Source of the DNA: Phyllobacterium zundukense
GTDB lineage: Bacteria > Pseudomonadota > Alphaproteobacteria > Rhizobiales > Rhizobiaceae
Reading direction: 5' to 3'
DNA length: 64,000 nucleotides
Assembly (NCBI RefSeq): GCF_002764115.1
Contig: NZ_CP017940.1
Location: 2,454,501 to 2,518,500, forward strand
Positions 7,626 to 15,484 of this stretch are shown here, piece by piece. Below the pieces are notes generated by a model. That model saw nothing but the letters and a program-made list of their open reading frames with translations, was not told the DNA's origin and did not search any database. Every line of letters starts with the position of its first letter. Position 1 is the first letter of the stretch. The position numbers were made by a program, and so were the translations under genes.

Positions 7626-9233
7626 ATGACCATCCTCACGTCCCAGATCAGCACCACGTCCGAGACCTTCACCGCGAACACGGAGCGTATGCGTTCGCTT
7701 GTCAGCGACATCGAGGCAAAGGCAGCGCTGGTGATCAAAGGCGGTACTGATGAGGCGCGCGAGCGCCATACGTCGCGCGGCAAGCTCCTCCCCCGCGACC
7801 GGCTGGCACAATTGCTCGATGCGGGGTCGCCGTTCCTCGAAATCGGGCAATTCGCCGCCTGGGGCATGTATGACGACAATATTTCCTCCGCAGGGCTGAT
7901 CGCCGGGATCGGGCGCGTATCCGGCAAGGAAGTGATGATCGTCGTCAACGATGCGACGGTGAAAGGCGGCACCTATTATCCGCTCACGGTGAAGAAGCAT
8001 CTGCGGGCGCAGGAGATTGCGCTGCAGAACAACCTGCCCTGCCTCTACCTCGTGGATTCCGGTGGTGCGAACCTGCCCAACCAGGACGAGGTTTTCCCGG
8101 ATCGCGAGCATTTTGGCCGCATCTTCTACAATCAGGCGAACATGTCGGCGGCGGGCATCCCGCAAATTGCGGTCGTCATGGGATCGTGTACGGCGGGCGG
8201 CGCCTATGTGCCGGCCATGTCGGAAGAAACGATCATGGTGAAGGGCCAGGCGACGATCTTTCTCGCCGGGCCTCCCCTGGTAAAAGCAGCGACCGGCGAG
8301 GAGGTAACGGCGGAGGATCTGGGCGGCGCGGAAGTGCACACGCGCGAATCCGGCGTTGCCGATCACTATGCGATCGACGATGCCCATGCACTGGCCATCG
8401 CCCGGCGCATCGTCGCAAACCTGAATCGAAAGAAAGAGATAGGGCTCGACCTTCGCAAAGTGATTCCGCCGCTTTATGATCCACATGAACTTTACGGCAT
8501 CGTGCCGACCGACCTTCGCCAGCCCTACGATGTGCGCGAGCTTATCGCCCGTATCGTCGACGGTTCGGAGTTCGATGAGTTCAAGCAGAATTACGGCACG
8601 ACACTGGTGACGGGCTTCGCTCATCTCTATGGCATGCCGGTCGGCATCATCGCCAATAATGGCGTGCTGTTTTCCGAGAGTGCACTAAAGGGTACGCACT
8701 TCATCGAGCTGTGCACCCAACGCGGCATCCCGCTGGTCTTCCTGCAGAACATCACCGGCTTCATGGTCGGGCGCTCCTATGAGGCACGCGGCATCGCCAA
8801 GGATGGCGCAAAGCTCGTCACCGCCGTTGCCACGACGCGGGTGCCGAAGGTCACGATGATCGTCGGCGGATCATTTGGCGCCGGCAATTACGGCATGTGC
8901 GGGCGCGCCTTCTCGCCGCGTTTCCTGTGGATGTGGCCGAATGCCCGCATTTCGGTGATGGGCGGCGAACAGGCGGCGACCGTACTGGCACTGGTCAAGC
9001 GCGAAGGTATTGAGCGCAAGGGCGGTGAATGGTCCGCTACCGAGGAAGCGGCTTTCCGAGCGCCTATCCTTGAAAAATACGAGCGTGAGGGTCACCCGCT
9101 CTACTCCTCGGCGCGGCTTTGGGATGACGGCATCATCGACCCGGCCAAGACCCGTGAAGTTCTCGCACTTTCGCTCTCCGCCGCGCTGAATGCGCCGGCG
9201 GAGGAAACGAAATTCGGCGTGTTCAGGATGTAA
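7626..9233 (+). CDS. mccB: methylcrotonyl-CoA carboxylase, carboxyltransferase (beta) subunit
   Basis: This subunit transfers the carboxyl group from biotin to 3-methylcrotonyl-CoA, making 3-methylglutaconyl-CoA. The 535-aa length fits the family, with a tandem N- and C-terminal crotonase-like carboxyltransferase architecture. Recognisable segments are [20 protein letters not shown] near the N-terminus, [46 protein letters not shown] and [19 protein letters not shown]. The neighbouring ivd and biotin carboxylase genes support MCC rather than a propionyl- or acetyl-CoA enzyme. AGGAG lies 8 bases before ATG 7626. Confidence 0.93.
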   Translation: MTILTSQISTTSETFTANTERMRSLVSDIEAKAALVIKGGTDEARERHTSRGKLLPRDRLAQLLDAGSPFLEIGQFAAWGMYDDNISSAGLIAGIGRVSGKEVMIVVNDATVKGGTYYPLTVKKHLRAQEIALQNNLPCLYLVDSGGANLPNQDEVFPDREHFGRIFYNQANMSAAGIPQIAVVMGSCTAGGAYVPAMSEETIMVKGQATIFLAGPPLVKAATGEEVTAEDLGGAEVHTRESGVADHYAIDDAHALAIARRIVANLNRKKEIGLDLRKVIPPLYDPHELYGIVPTDLRQPYDVRELIARIVDGSEFDEFKQNYGTTLVTGFAHLYGMPVGIIANNGVLFSESALKGTHFIELCTQRGIPLVFLQNITGFMVGRSYEARGIAKDGAKLVTAVATTRVPKVTMIVGGSFGAGNYGMCGRAFSPRFLWMWPNARISVMGGEQAATVLALVKREGIERKGGEWSATEEAAFRAPILEKYEREGHPLYSSARLWDDGIIDPAKTREVLALSLSAALNAPAEETKFGVFRM

Positions 9234-9282
9234 TGGGGATGATCATGCCACTCGCTAATCATACAAAGATTTGGGCCAATGT

Positions 9283-9479
9283 TGATGCCGATTATCTCCC
9301 CCCTTGTGGGGGAGAAAGCGATTTCGGCATCTTGAGCCCTTCGCTCAAGTGCCAGAAATCGCAAGAGCGGGGATTTGTTACACCAGCTCCCCCCTCACTT
9401 GGATTTTCCAAGGATTTAGCAAAGAGGCTAAATCCAGGAAAATCCTTTCTCTCCCACAAGGGGAGAGATAATCGACATC
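9283..9479. repeat. 197-bp palindromic element with ~36-bp terminal inverted repeats
   Basis: The 301-base gap between mccB and mccA is largely one structured element. Its two ends, from GATGCCGATTATCTC (9283) and, reversed, GATGTCGATTATCTC (ending 9479), are near-perfect inverted repeats of about 36 bases. Inside are two long nested hairpins. One is 9318-9362 (8+4+7 paired bases around CTTGAGC/GCTCAAG). The other is 9401-9445 (GGATTTTCC / GGAAAATCC outside, GGATTTAGC / GCTAAATCC inside). It encodes no credible protein. It resembles the small palindromic MITE-like repeats scattered through Rhizobiales genomes. Confidence 0.75.
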
Positions 9480-9534
9480 GACTGTTTTCGCTTAAGCGTG
9501 ATGAATATTACCCCGCGAATGAGGAGCGAAACCC

Positions 9535-11553
9535 ATGACCAAAACCTTCTCCAGAATCCTCATCGCCAATCGTGGTGAAATCGCCTGCCGGGTCATACGT
9601 ACCGCCCAGCGCATGGGCATCGGTACCGTCGCGGTCTATTCCGACGCGGATGCACACGCGCTGCACGTGGCCATGGCCGATGAAGCGGTCAATATCGGCC
9701 CCGCGCCCGTCACCGACAGCTATCTGCGCGCCGACCACATCATCGCGGCTGCGCTGAAGACCGGGGCCGAGGCCATTCATCCCGGCTATGGCTTCCTTTC
9801 GGAAAATCCGGGTTTTGTCGACGCGGTGGTGAAAGCGGGCCTGGTCTTCATCGGACCATCGGCGGATTCGATCCGGGCGATGGGTCTGAAGGACGCGGCG
9901 AAGCGGCTCATGGAGAAGGCAGGCGTGCCCGTCGTGCCCGGTTATCATGGCGAGGCGCAGGAACTGGTGGTGCTTGCCTCCAAGGCGCGCGAGATCGGTT
10001 ATCCGGTACTCATCAAGGCGCGGGCTGGCGGCGGTGGCAAAGGAATGCGTAAAGTCGACGATCCGAATGACTTTGCGGAAAGCCTGGGCAGCGCGCGCCG
10101 CGAAGCCAAGAGCGCCTTTGGCGACGACCGGGTGCTGGTGGAAAAATACATCGCCAAGCCGCGCCACATCGAGGTGCAGGTGTTCGGTGACAATCACGGC
10201 AATGTGGTCCACCTCTACGAACGCGATTGCTCGCTGCAGCGGCGCCACCAGAAAGTCATCGAGGAAGCTCCTGCCCCGGGCATCACCGCAGAGGTGCGCG
10301 CCGCGATGACCAATGCAGCCGTCAAGGCAGCGCAGGCGATCAACTATTCCGGCGCAGGCACGATCGAATTCATCGTCGATGCCACGGAGGGGCTGAAGCC
10401 GGACCGCTTCTGGTTCATGGAAATGAACACGCGGCTGCAGGTCGAGCACCCCGTGACCGAGATGATTACCGGGCTTGACCTGGTCGAATGGCAATTGCGC
10501 GTCGCTGCAGGCGAAAAACTGCCGCTGACCCAGAAGCAGATTGCCCTGAACGGCCATGCGATCGAGGCGCGGCTTTATGCGGAAGACCCCGCGAAAAGCT
10601 TCCTGCCTGCCACCGGTACGCTGCATCACCTGGCGTTTCCAGCTTCGGTGCAAGACGGTGCGGTTCGCGTCGAGACCGGCGTGCGGGCTGGCGATACCAT
10701 ATCGCCGTTCTACGATCCGATGATCGCCAAGCTGGTGGTGCATGGCGCTGACCGCACTGCTGCGCTTGCCGCGATGGAAAGTGCCCTCACCCAGACGGAA
10801 ATCGCTGGAACGACCACCAACGCACCTTTCCTGACGGCGCTGATCCGTCATGAGGGATTTGCGGCGGGTGACGTCGATACCGGGCTGATAGACCGCGATC
10901 TTGCAGGACTGATCGTTCCGGTTGCAATTGAAGCCGGCTCCAAGGAATTGGCCATCCTCTACGCCAGCGGCCTTTTGAAAAGACCGGTCTTGGGCGATCC
11001 GTGGACCGCCTTGCGCGGTTACAGCCACAATAGCGCGCTCGCCTATCCCGTCGTTCTCGCAAACGGCAATAATACCGTCCGCTACGGCGTTTCCGTTCAC
11101 GGGGACGAGCGGTACGCGATCAGCGGTGCGGACACGACAACCCTCTTGCGCGTGCGGCACGAGCCGGCGTGCTGGCACGTTACCGGCAAGGGGATCAATC
11201 TGCGCGCCAAGACCGTCGCGATACCGCACGGCGTGGCGGTGCTTTCCAGGGGAGCGGCAGCGACATTCAACATCGCCGATCCCTTCCTGCTTGCAGAAGC
11301 CGCTGGCAGCGGGGGCGACCGGCTGACAGCGCCGATGCCGGGGCTGGTGAAATCGGTGCGCGTGACTGTGGGCGATCATGTCAAGAAAGGCCAGATTTTG
11401 CTGGTACTGGAGGCGATGAAAATGGAACATACCATCAGCGCGCCGCATGACGGCACAATCGTCGAAATCGCGTCGGAGGGCTCACAGGTGAAGGAGAAAT
11501 CCTCGCTGGTGCGGTTCGAGGAAGCCGCATCGGTCGACTCAACGAAGAATTGA
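9535..11553 (+). CDS. mccA: methylcrotonyl-CoA carboxylase, biotin carboxylase/carrier (alpha) subunit
   Basis: The 672-aa protein carries a biotin carboxylase core: LIANRGEIACRVIRTAQRMG at the start, the ATP-grasp glycine-rich loop KARAGGGGKGMRK, and EMNTRLQVEHPVTEMITG. The C-terminal biotinyl domain has the modified lysine in LEAMKMEHTI (K629). It carboxylates its own biotin with ATP and bicarbonate and feeds MccB. The start has a GAGGAG site. It is separated from mccB by a palindromic repeat. An hmgL gene, often next in this operon, is absent: a Dps gene follows. Confidence 0.93.
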   Translation: MTKTFSRILIANRGEIACRVIRTAQRMGIGTVAVYSDADAHALHVAMADEAVNIGPAPVTDSYLRADHIIAAALKTGAEAIHPGYGFLSENPGFVDAVVKAGLVFIGPSADSIRAMGLKDAAKRLMEKAGVPVVPGYHGEAQELVVLASKAREIGYPVLIKARAGGGGKGMRKVDDPNDFAESLGSARREAKSAFGDDRVLVEKYIAKPRHIEVQVFGDNHGNVVHLYERDCSLQRRHQKVIEEAPAPGITAEVRAAMTNAAVKAAQAINYSGAGTIEFIVDATEGLKPDRFWFMEMNTRLQVEHPVTEMITGLDLVEWQLRVAAGEKLPLTQKQIALNGHAIEARLYAEDPAKSFLPATGTLHHLAFPASVQDGAVRVETGVRAGDTISPFYDPMIAKLVVHGADRTAALAAMESALTQTEIAGTTTNAPFLTALIRHEGFAAGDVDTGLIDRDLAGLIVPVAIEAGSKELAILYASGLLKRPVLGDPWTALRGYSHNSALAYPVVLANGNNTVRYGVSVHGDERYAISGADTTTLLRVRHEPACWHVTGKGINLRAKTVAIPHGVAVLSRGAAATFNIADPFLLAEAAGSGGDRLTAPMPGLVKSVRVTVGDHVKKGQILLVLEAMKMEHTISAPHDGTIVEIASEGSQVKEKSSLVRFEEAASVDSTKN

Positions 11554-11589
11554 AGCGGAAATGCCGGACAGGTCGTGCTAGGAGTAGCA

Positions 11590-11611
11590 GGCGCTCGCCC
11601 TCCCGAGCGCC
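11590..11611. terminator. hairpin after mccA
   Basis: GGCGCTCG and CGAGCGCC form a perfect 8-bp stem with a 6-base loop, between the mccA stop and the dps start. No run of T follows, so it may be a weak terminator or a structure in the dps leader. Confidence 0.35.
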
Positions 11612-11653
11612 GAAGTCGAAGAGTTTCCCGTTCACAATCGAGGAGATCGACCC

Positions 11654-12181
11654 ATGGCCTCAAAATCCCTGCAGACAATCAAACGTGCCCCGACTGCTAC
11701 CCCCACCGACCTCGGGGAAAAAGCAACACGCGATATCGCGGCGGCAGTCAATGCGCTGCTTGCCGACACTTTCGCGCTGTACATGAAGACGAAGAATTTC
11801 CACTGGCATATGAGCGGACCGCACTTCCGCGATTTCCACCTGCTGCTCGACGAGCAGGCAGCCGAGATCTTTGCCATGACCGACGTCCTGGCGGAGCGGG
11901 TTCGCAAGATTGGCGGGACGACATTGAAGTCAGTCGGCCAAATCTCGGCACAGCAGCGCATTCCGGACAATGACGCCAACTTAGTCACGCCGGAAGACAT
12001 GCTGGATGAGCTTCGCGACGACACGAAGAGGTTTATCGGCTATCTGCGCCAGGTGCATGAGTTGTGCAATGAATATCGCGACAGCGCGACGACCAGTATT
12101 ATCGAGAACTACATCGACGAGTCGGAGCGCCGCCACTGGTTTCTCTTCGAAGCGACCCGTACAGGGCCCGCCAGCGTCTGA
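11654..12181 (+). CDS. dps: Dps family DNA-protecting ferritin-like protein
   Basis: Dps proteins form 12-subunit shells that oxidise and store iron and protect DNA from peroxide. The 175-aa product has the ferroxidase signature of the family, KNFHWHMSGPHFRDFHLLLDEQAAEIF (about residues 47-73), with His, Asp and Glu ligands. A second helix pair and a C-terminal ESERRHWFLFEA helix follow. The N-terminal tail is basic and disordered (KSLQTIKRAPT), as in DNA-binding Dps. ATG 11654 has a GAGGAG site. Followed by a strong convergent hairpin. Confidence 0.88.
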   Translation: MASKSLQTIKRAPTATPTDLGEKATRDIAAAVNALLADTFALYMKTKNFHWHMSGPHFRDFHLLLDEQAAEIFAMTDVLAERVRKIGGTTLKSVGQISAQQRIPDNDANLVTPEDMLDELRDDTKRFIGYLRQVHELCNEYRDSATTSIIENYIDESERRHWFLFEATRTGPASV

Positions 12182-12210
12182 GCCATCAAGAACCTGCCGT
12201 CGACGCGAAC

Positions 12211-12239
12211 TGAACTCCAGCTGAATCCGCTGGAGTTCA
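12211..12239. terminator. convergent terminator hairpin between dps and the 12245 gene
   Basis: TGAACTCCAGC (12211-12221) and GCTGGAGTTCA (12229-12239) form a perfect 11-bp stem with a 7-base loop. It is placed between two convergent genes and could act in both directions, though the T-run is poor. Confidence 0.55.
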
Positions 12240-12244
12240 ACCGT

Positions 12245-12481
12245 TCAGTCGTTGTCCTTGGCGATCCTGGTTTTCTGCGTGATGCTTTGCGCGTCTGTGA
12301 TCACCGCTTCGACAGCGGAAATATTGAGCGATAAAGTGGCAATTTTCTTCAATGTATTATTGTCCGGGAATGCTTTTGTCCTGGCAGACAATAGTACCAG
12401 CTGCTTTTGAGCGTCCGTTAATCTCGACAACAATTCTTCAAGATCGTCCAGCATCGTTTTCCCGTTTTCATCAAGAATCAT
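12245..12481 (-). CDS. small hypothetical protein (78 aa)
   Basis: The product is hydrophilic and predicted helical, with an amphipathic pattern (LDDLEELLSRLTDAQKQLVLLSARTKAF, then LKKIATLSLNISAVEAVI). It has no cysteines or membrane segment. An internal ATG at 12454 is an alternative start; neither start has a good ribosome binding site. Protein-like composition and the flanking convergent terminator support a real gene. No family recognised. Confidence 0.5.
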   Translation of the reverse strand: MILDENGKTMLDDLEELLSRLTDAQKQLVLLSARTKAFPDNNTLKKIATLSLNISAVEAVITDAQSITQKTRIAKDND

Positions 12482-12691
12482 GCGATTTCATTAGTTCGTT
12501 ACTTAACGGATATCCCCCTGCCCGCAAACCCAGAAAATCGACAAAGCACAGCAATGTTACAACCCACGGTTTTATTCATCCGATAGATCACAGGTTTGGT
12601 GTCGGCCCAAACATCCCAAGGGCAAGCCTGGCTCATCCCCGCAAATTCGATAAAATTTGAATTAAATTACAATTGCCTGCCGGGGAAACCA

Positions 12692-13021
12692 TCAATGGCG
12701 TATTGATACGTCATCAAAGATCGGCGAAATGGATCCATCCATCATGCTCGCCGGCGTTCTAACGACCCCCGTCGTTTCATTACCGTTGGTTGTATTGACA
12801 ATGCCGGACTTGACTGGCTGCCAACGGGATGTGTCCGGGACAGCATCATCCTCCAAGCGATACCGGCAAACAATATTGGTGACCTCTTCCCTTGTCATGC
12901 CAGCGTCCCGCAGCAGATGATCATCGGGTTTGTTCAGGAGGGTCAGCAGGACCTCCCGCTCCTGCCCGGCGGCACGCCAGCGTTGGAAAAGTTTCATCAG
13001 AAAACGGGGAGCGGTAGACAT
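12692..13021 (-). CDS. DUF1127-like small protein (109 aa)
   Basis: The N-terminal half contains the pattern of DUF1127 proteins: LMKLFQRWRAAGQEREVLLTLLNKPDDHLLRDAGMTREEV (about residues 8-48), a short basic amphipathic helix followed by a conserved LxxLxDxxLxDxGxxRxEV-type segment. The C-terminal 50 residues are unusual for the family and look disordered. GGAG lies 8 bases before the start at 13021. It is divergent from a LysR gene. In Brucella and Agrobacterium the LysR regulator VtlR activates small DUF1127 genes, so this pairing may be a regulator-target pair (inference). Confidence 0.7.
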   Translation of the reverse strand: MSTAPRFLMKLFQRWRAAGQEREVLLTLLNKPDDHLLRDAGMTREEVTNIVCRYRLEDDAVPDTSRWQPVKSGIVNTTNGNETTGVVRTPASMMDGSISPIFDDVSIRH

Positions 13022-13084
13022 GATGGCAACTCCAGAATGGATGCGCCCTCGATGTTTTGCCAAATATTGACATAGATCAAACAA

Positions 13085-13101
13085 ATAGAAATTATGCCTA
13101 T
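13085..13101. promoter_or_regulatory. candidate LysR-type site between DUF1127 gene and lysR
   Basis: ATAG (13085-13088) and CTAT (13098-13101) form an inverted repeat around a 9-base AT-rich spacer, in the 107-base divergent promoter region. LysR regulators typically bind such partly symmetrical, AT-rich sites between themselves and their targets. Confidence 0.3.
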
Positions 13102-13128
13102 CATTCGAAATTTTTATTGAAGGCTGCT

Positions 13129-14001
13129 ATGAACATCCCGCTCGACAGTGACCTGCTTCGAACCTTTCTGGCCGTGGCAGCTACGGGTAACGTCACACGG
13201 GCTGCGGAAAAGGTTGGCCGTACGCAATCGGCCGTCAGTATTCAAATCAAGCGACTTGAGGAAACCTTGGGAGAGAGCCTGTTCGAGCGCGGATCTCGAG
13301 GCGTCACGCTAACCGCGCAGGGCAAGGTGCTGCTTGTCAATGCCAACAGGATCGTCGGCCTGCTGGACGAAACCGCTGCGGCGATCAGGGCCAAACCGCT
13401 GGGCGGACCCGTTCGCATCGGCATACCGGAAGAATATGGCTATACGGTCTTGCCGCGCGCGCTGGCGGCCTTTGCCAATCAGCATCCGCAAGTTGAAGTG
13501 ACCGTGAAATGCGGCTATTCGGCAGCGCAGCTTGCCGCCCTCGACGCCGACGAGCTCGACCTCGCCGTGATCTTTGATTGGGAGCAGCCGACAAACGGTG
13601 AAGTCCTGTTTGTCGATCCCACGGTCTGGGTGACATCAGAAGTCCATTGCGTGCATGAAAACACGCCCATTCCCATTGCGATCTACGAGCGGTCCAACTG
13701 GTGCAAGAAATTTGCGATCGGGTCGCTGGAAAACAGCAGAATCGATTACCGTGTCGCCTATAGCTGCGATACGAGTGGCGGACTCAAGATCGCAGCTGTT
13801 TCGGGCCTGGCGATAGCCCCACTTGCCCGCAGCAATATTCCGCCGGGTTGCCGTGCTTTGACGGAGGCAGATGGATTTCCGCTGATCGATTCATCGAACG
13901 TCGTGCTGAGGCGCAATCCGCGCTTGAAGAGCGCCGCAATCGACGGCATGGCCAAAGTGATCCGCGACGCATTTCAACCCACCGGCGCGGAAATGATCTG
14001 A
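13129..14001 (+). CDS. LysR family transcriptional regulator
   Basis: The 290-aa product has a typical N-terminal winged helix (DLLRTFLAVAATGNVTRAAEKVGRTQSAVSIQIKRLEETLGESLFERGSRGVTLT, residues about 7-61) and a periplasmic-binding-protein-like effector domain. The effector domain starts with GPVRIGIPEEYGYTVLPRALAAFANQHPQVEVTVKCG. ATG 13129 gives the normal LysR N-terminus; a longer frame from 13057 adds non-conserved residues. It is divergent from a DUF1127 gene. The ligand and targets cannot be read from sequence. Confidence 0.85.
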   Translation: MNIPLDSDLLRTFLAVAATGNVTRAAEKVGRTQSAVSIQIKRLEETLGESLFERGSRGVTLTAQGKVLLVNANRIVGLLDETAAAIRAKPLGGPVRIGIPEEYGYTVLPRALAAFANQHPQVEVTVKCGYSAAQLAALDADELDLAVIFDWEQPTNGEVLFVDPTVWVTSEVHCVHENTPIPIAIYERSNWCKKFAIGSLENSRIDYRVAYSCDTSGGLKIAAVSGLAIAPLARSNIPPGCRALTEADGFPLIDSSNVVLRRNPRLKSAAIDGMAKVIRDAFQPTGAEMI

Positions 14002-14002
14002 A

Positions 14003-14269
14003 TCAGTGGGACGTCATCCACTCGCGTGCTTCGCGCAAAGCGGTTGCAAGATCAGACTTGGACATTGATTGCGCGAGTTCGGCCCGCAGCTCTGCCGCCC
14101 GGTCGCTACCCTTGATTGCAGCGATATTGAACCACTTGTGCGCCGCCACGAGATCGACGGCACAATCGCGGCCGGTTGCGTACATGATGCCCATTTCGAA
14201 GAGTATGTCAGTCTGCGCCGAGCCGCCGACATGACCAGAATCGATATGCTGAAGATCAAAGCGTGCCAT
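14003..14269 (-). CDS. Sel1-like repeat protein (88 aa)
   Basis: Residues about 22-65 form a Sel1/TPR-like helical pair: LFEMGIMYATGRDCAVDLVAAHKWFNIAAIKGSDRAAELRAELAQSM. The family signature (LGxxYxxGxGVxxDxxxAxxWFxxAAxxG) is readable. No signal peptide is present, so a cytoplasmic interaction protein is likely. GGGGTTAGG lies upstream of the start. It converges with lysR at a single-base gap. Confidence 0.75.
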   Translation of the reverse strand: MARFDLQHIDSGHVGGSAQTDILFEMGIMYATGRDCAVDLVAAHKWFNIAAIKGSDRAAELRAELAQSMSKSDLATALREAREWMTSH

Positions 14270-14659
14270 TGTACCTAACCCCTTGTTGAACCAAATTCCG
14301 TTACCAACGAAAAGCCCTGTTAGACTTCTGAGAACCGCCTGATTGTTTGTTTTGGCGTGCTCTTTCGATGCTTTCGAGAATGACCCAAGGGCTTGAAATT
14401 GCAGTTAAGGGGCATGATTAATTGGAACCAAACAAAACAAAAACAACTCGTAAACTTCGGAATTCATTAAATATAATGCCCCAGCAATTGCGGGCATTTG
14501 GCGAAAATTCTCATAAAATGCAGCTTGAACATTGCAAGCCTTTGATAACCAAAGAACAGGTTTGTGCCGGGCATTGCGGCCTGGACATCGCCTGCAACAG
14601 CGCTGTGCATGCCATCGATTCCAGCGTTGATACCCTCTTTCAATCCAGATTTTTTTGAA
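14270..14659. other. intergenic region without a supported gene
   Basis: About 390 bases before the tandem operator-like sites of the DUF2147 gene. Short frames exist on both strands but lack ribosome binding sites and family patterns. The stretch 14395-14480 is AT-rich (a TATAAT at about 14471 could be a -10). I see no clear RNA gene or repeat. Confidence 0.4.
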
Positions 14660-14679
14660 TTACGTTTACGTTTGCGTAA
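14660..14679. promoter_or_regulatory. tandem LiuR-like palindromes upstream of the DUF2147 gene
   Basis: TTACGTTTACG (14660-14670) overlaps TTACGTTTGCGTAA (14666-14679), a palindrome TTACG-N4-CGTAA. Both resemble the TTTACGTTTACGTAAA-like site that I recall for the MerR-family regulator LiuR of branched-chain amino acid catabolism. They lie 50-70 bases before the start at 14729. Assignment to LiuR is by resemblance only. Confidence 0.4.
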
Positions 14680-14728
14680 GATTAGGGCGATGATCGAGGA
14701 GAGATCGCTGCATATTCGGGAGGAAAGT

Positions 14729-15076
14729 ATGAAACGCAAATTGCTGCTGGCCTGCGCTGGCTTTGTCCTTTTGGCTGGCCCTGCCCTGGCGGAGGAACCG
14801 ATCGTCGGTTCATGGAAGCGGCCGAACGGCACAATCATTCAATATTCGTCGTGCGGCAGCGATATGTATTGCGGTACCGTGCTAACCGGCGAATACAAGG
14901 GAAAATCCATCGGCTCCATGTCCGGCAAGGACGGATCCTACAAGGGCAAGGTCAACAAGCTCGACGAGGGCAAGACCTATAACGGCAAGGCAAGCGTCAG
15001 TGGCGGCACACTATCATTGTCCGGCTGCGTGATGGGCGGACTGATCTGCAAGAGCGAGAGTCTGGTACGGCAGTAA
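14729..15076 (+). CDS. DUF2147 family exported protein (115 aa)
   Basis: A signal peptide (residues 1-21, ending ALA) precedes a compact beta-rich domain. It runs EEPIVGSWKRPNGTIIQYSSCGSDMYCGTVLTGEYKGKSIG, with glycine-lysine strands and a final LSLSGCVMGGLICKSESLVR. This is the DUF2147 pattern (VGxWxxxxGxxIxxxxC....CG). Four cysteines suggest two disulfides in the periplasm. GGGAGGAAAG precedes ATG 14729. Two LiuR-like palindromes lie upstream. Function unknown. Confidence 0.8.
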   Translation: MKRKLLLACAGFVLLAGPALAEEPIVGSWKRPNGTIIQYSSCGSDMYCGTVLTGEYKGKSIGSMSGKDGSYKGKVNKLDEGKTYNGKASVSGGTLSLSGCVMGGLICKSESLVRQ

Positions 15077-15133
15077 AGGATTTCAGCTTCGATTGAGAAG
15101 TTGCCCAGGCCTAAAGGCTAAGGCACAACGCAT

Positions 15134-15384
15134 TTGGAATTGGATCGAAAGCTGTTATATTTCTGGAGCGAGGAACGGGCTTTCGTCCGTCCCTCTTTCC
15201 TAGAAGATGAATTGAACCCGGAACAAGACATGCCAGCCTGTCCGGGCTCTCTTCAATTCCAGGGTGACTCTAAACGGCCTATACCGCATAGTTCACCTCC
15301 AAGTTTCGGGGCAAGGCCTTCGCCCTGGTTGAGGCGGCCCATCCTCCTCAATGCACGGCTGGCTCGGTGCCCACTGCTTCTCCC
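15134..15384 (+). ncRNA. paralogous intergenic element A: promoter plus conserved hairpins, candidate small RNA
   Basis: TTGGAA (15134-15139) and TATATT (15156-15161), 16 bases apart, form a sigma70-like promoter. Next comes hairpin 1 (15170-15195: GAGG, then ACGGGC / GTCCGT around a TTTC loop). Hairpin 2 follows (15209-15259: GAATTGAA...TTCAATTC outside, CCCGGA / TCCGGG inside). The whole 251-base block aligns with a second copy at 24507-24762, including the promoter. The first base pair of the inner stem changes from G-C there to A-T here, which keeps pairing. Read on the other strand both copies share a short peptide-like tail, so a degraded repeat is the alternative. Confidence 0.5.
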
Positions 15385-15484
15385 GCGAAATGCTCAATAG
15401 ATGGCTGGCTTTGTCGAGGCGGGCAACTAACGCAGCGTTGAATAAAACCAGCCGCAAGGTGTGCGAGGTTGTTACAGGCTGTGG

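Noticed and set aside
9508-11448. Long open frame (over 600 codons) on the minus strand opposite mccA
   Set aside because: It is an antisense shadow of mccA; the plus-strand frame has all biotin carboxylase motifs, and the antisense translation has none and is rich in Arg/His as expected from GC-biased codons.
14467-14838. Possible 123-aa gene on the minus strand in the gap before the DUF2147 gene
   Set aside because: It overlaps the DUF2147 start, RBS and operator-like sites on the other strand, has no good RBS and shows no family pattern.
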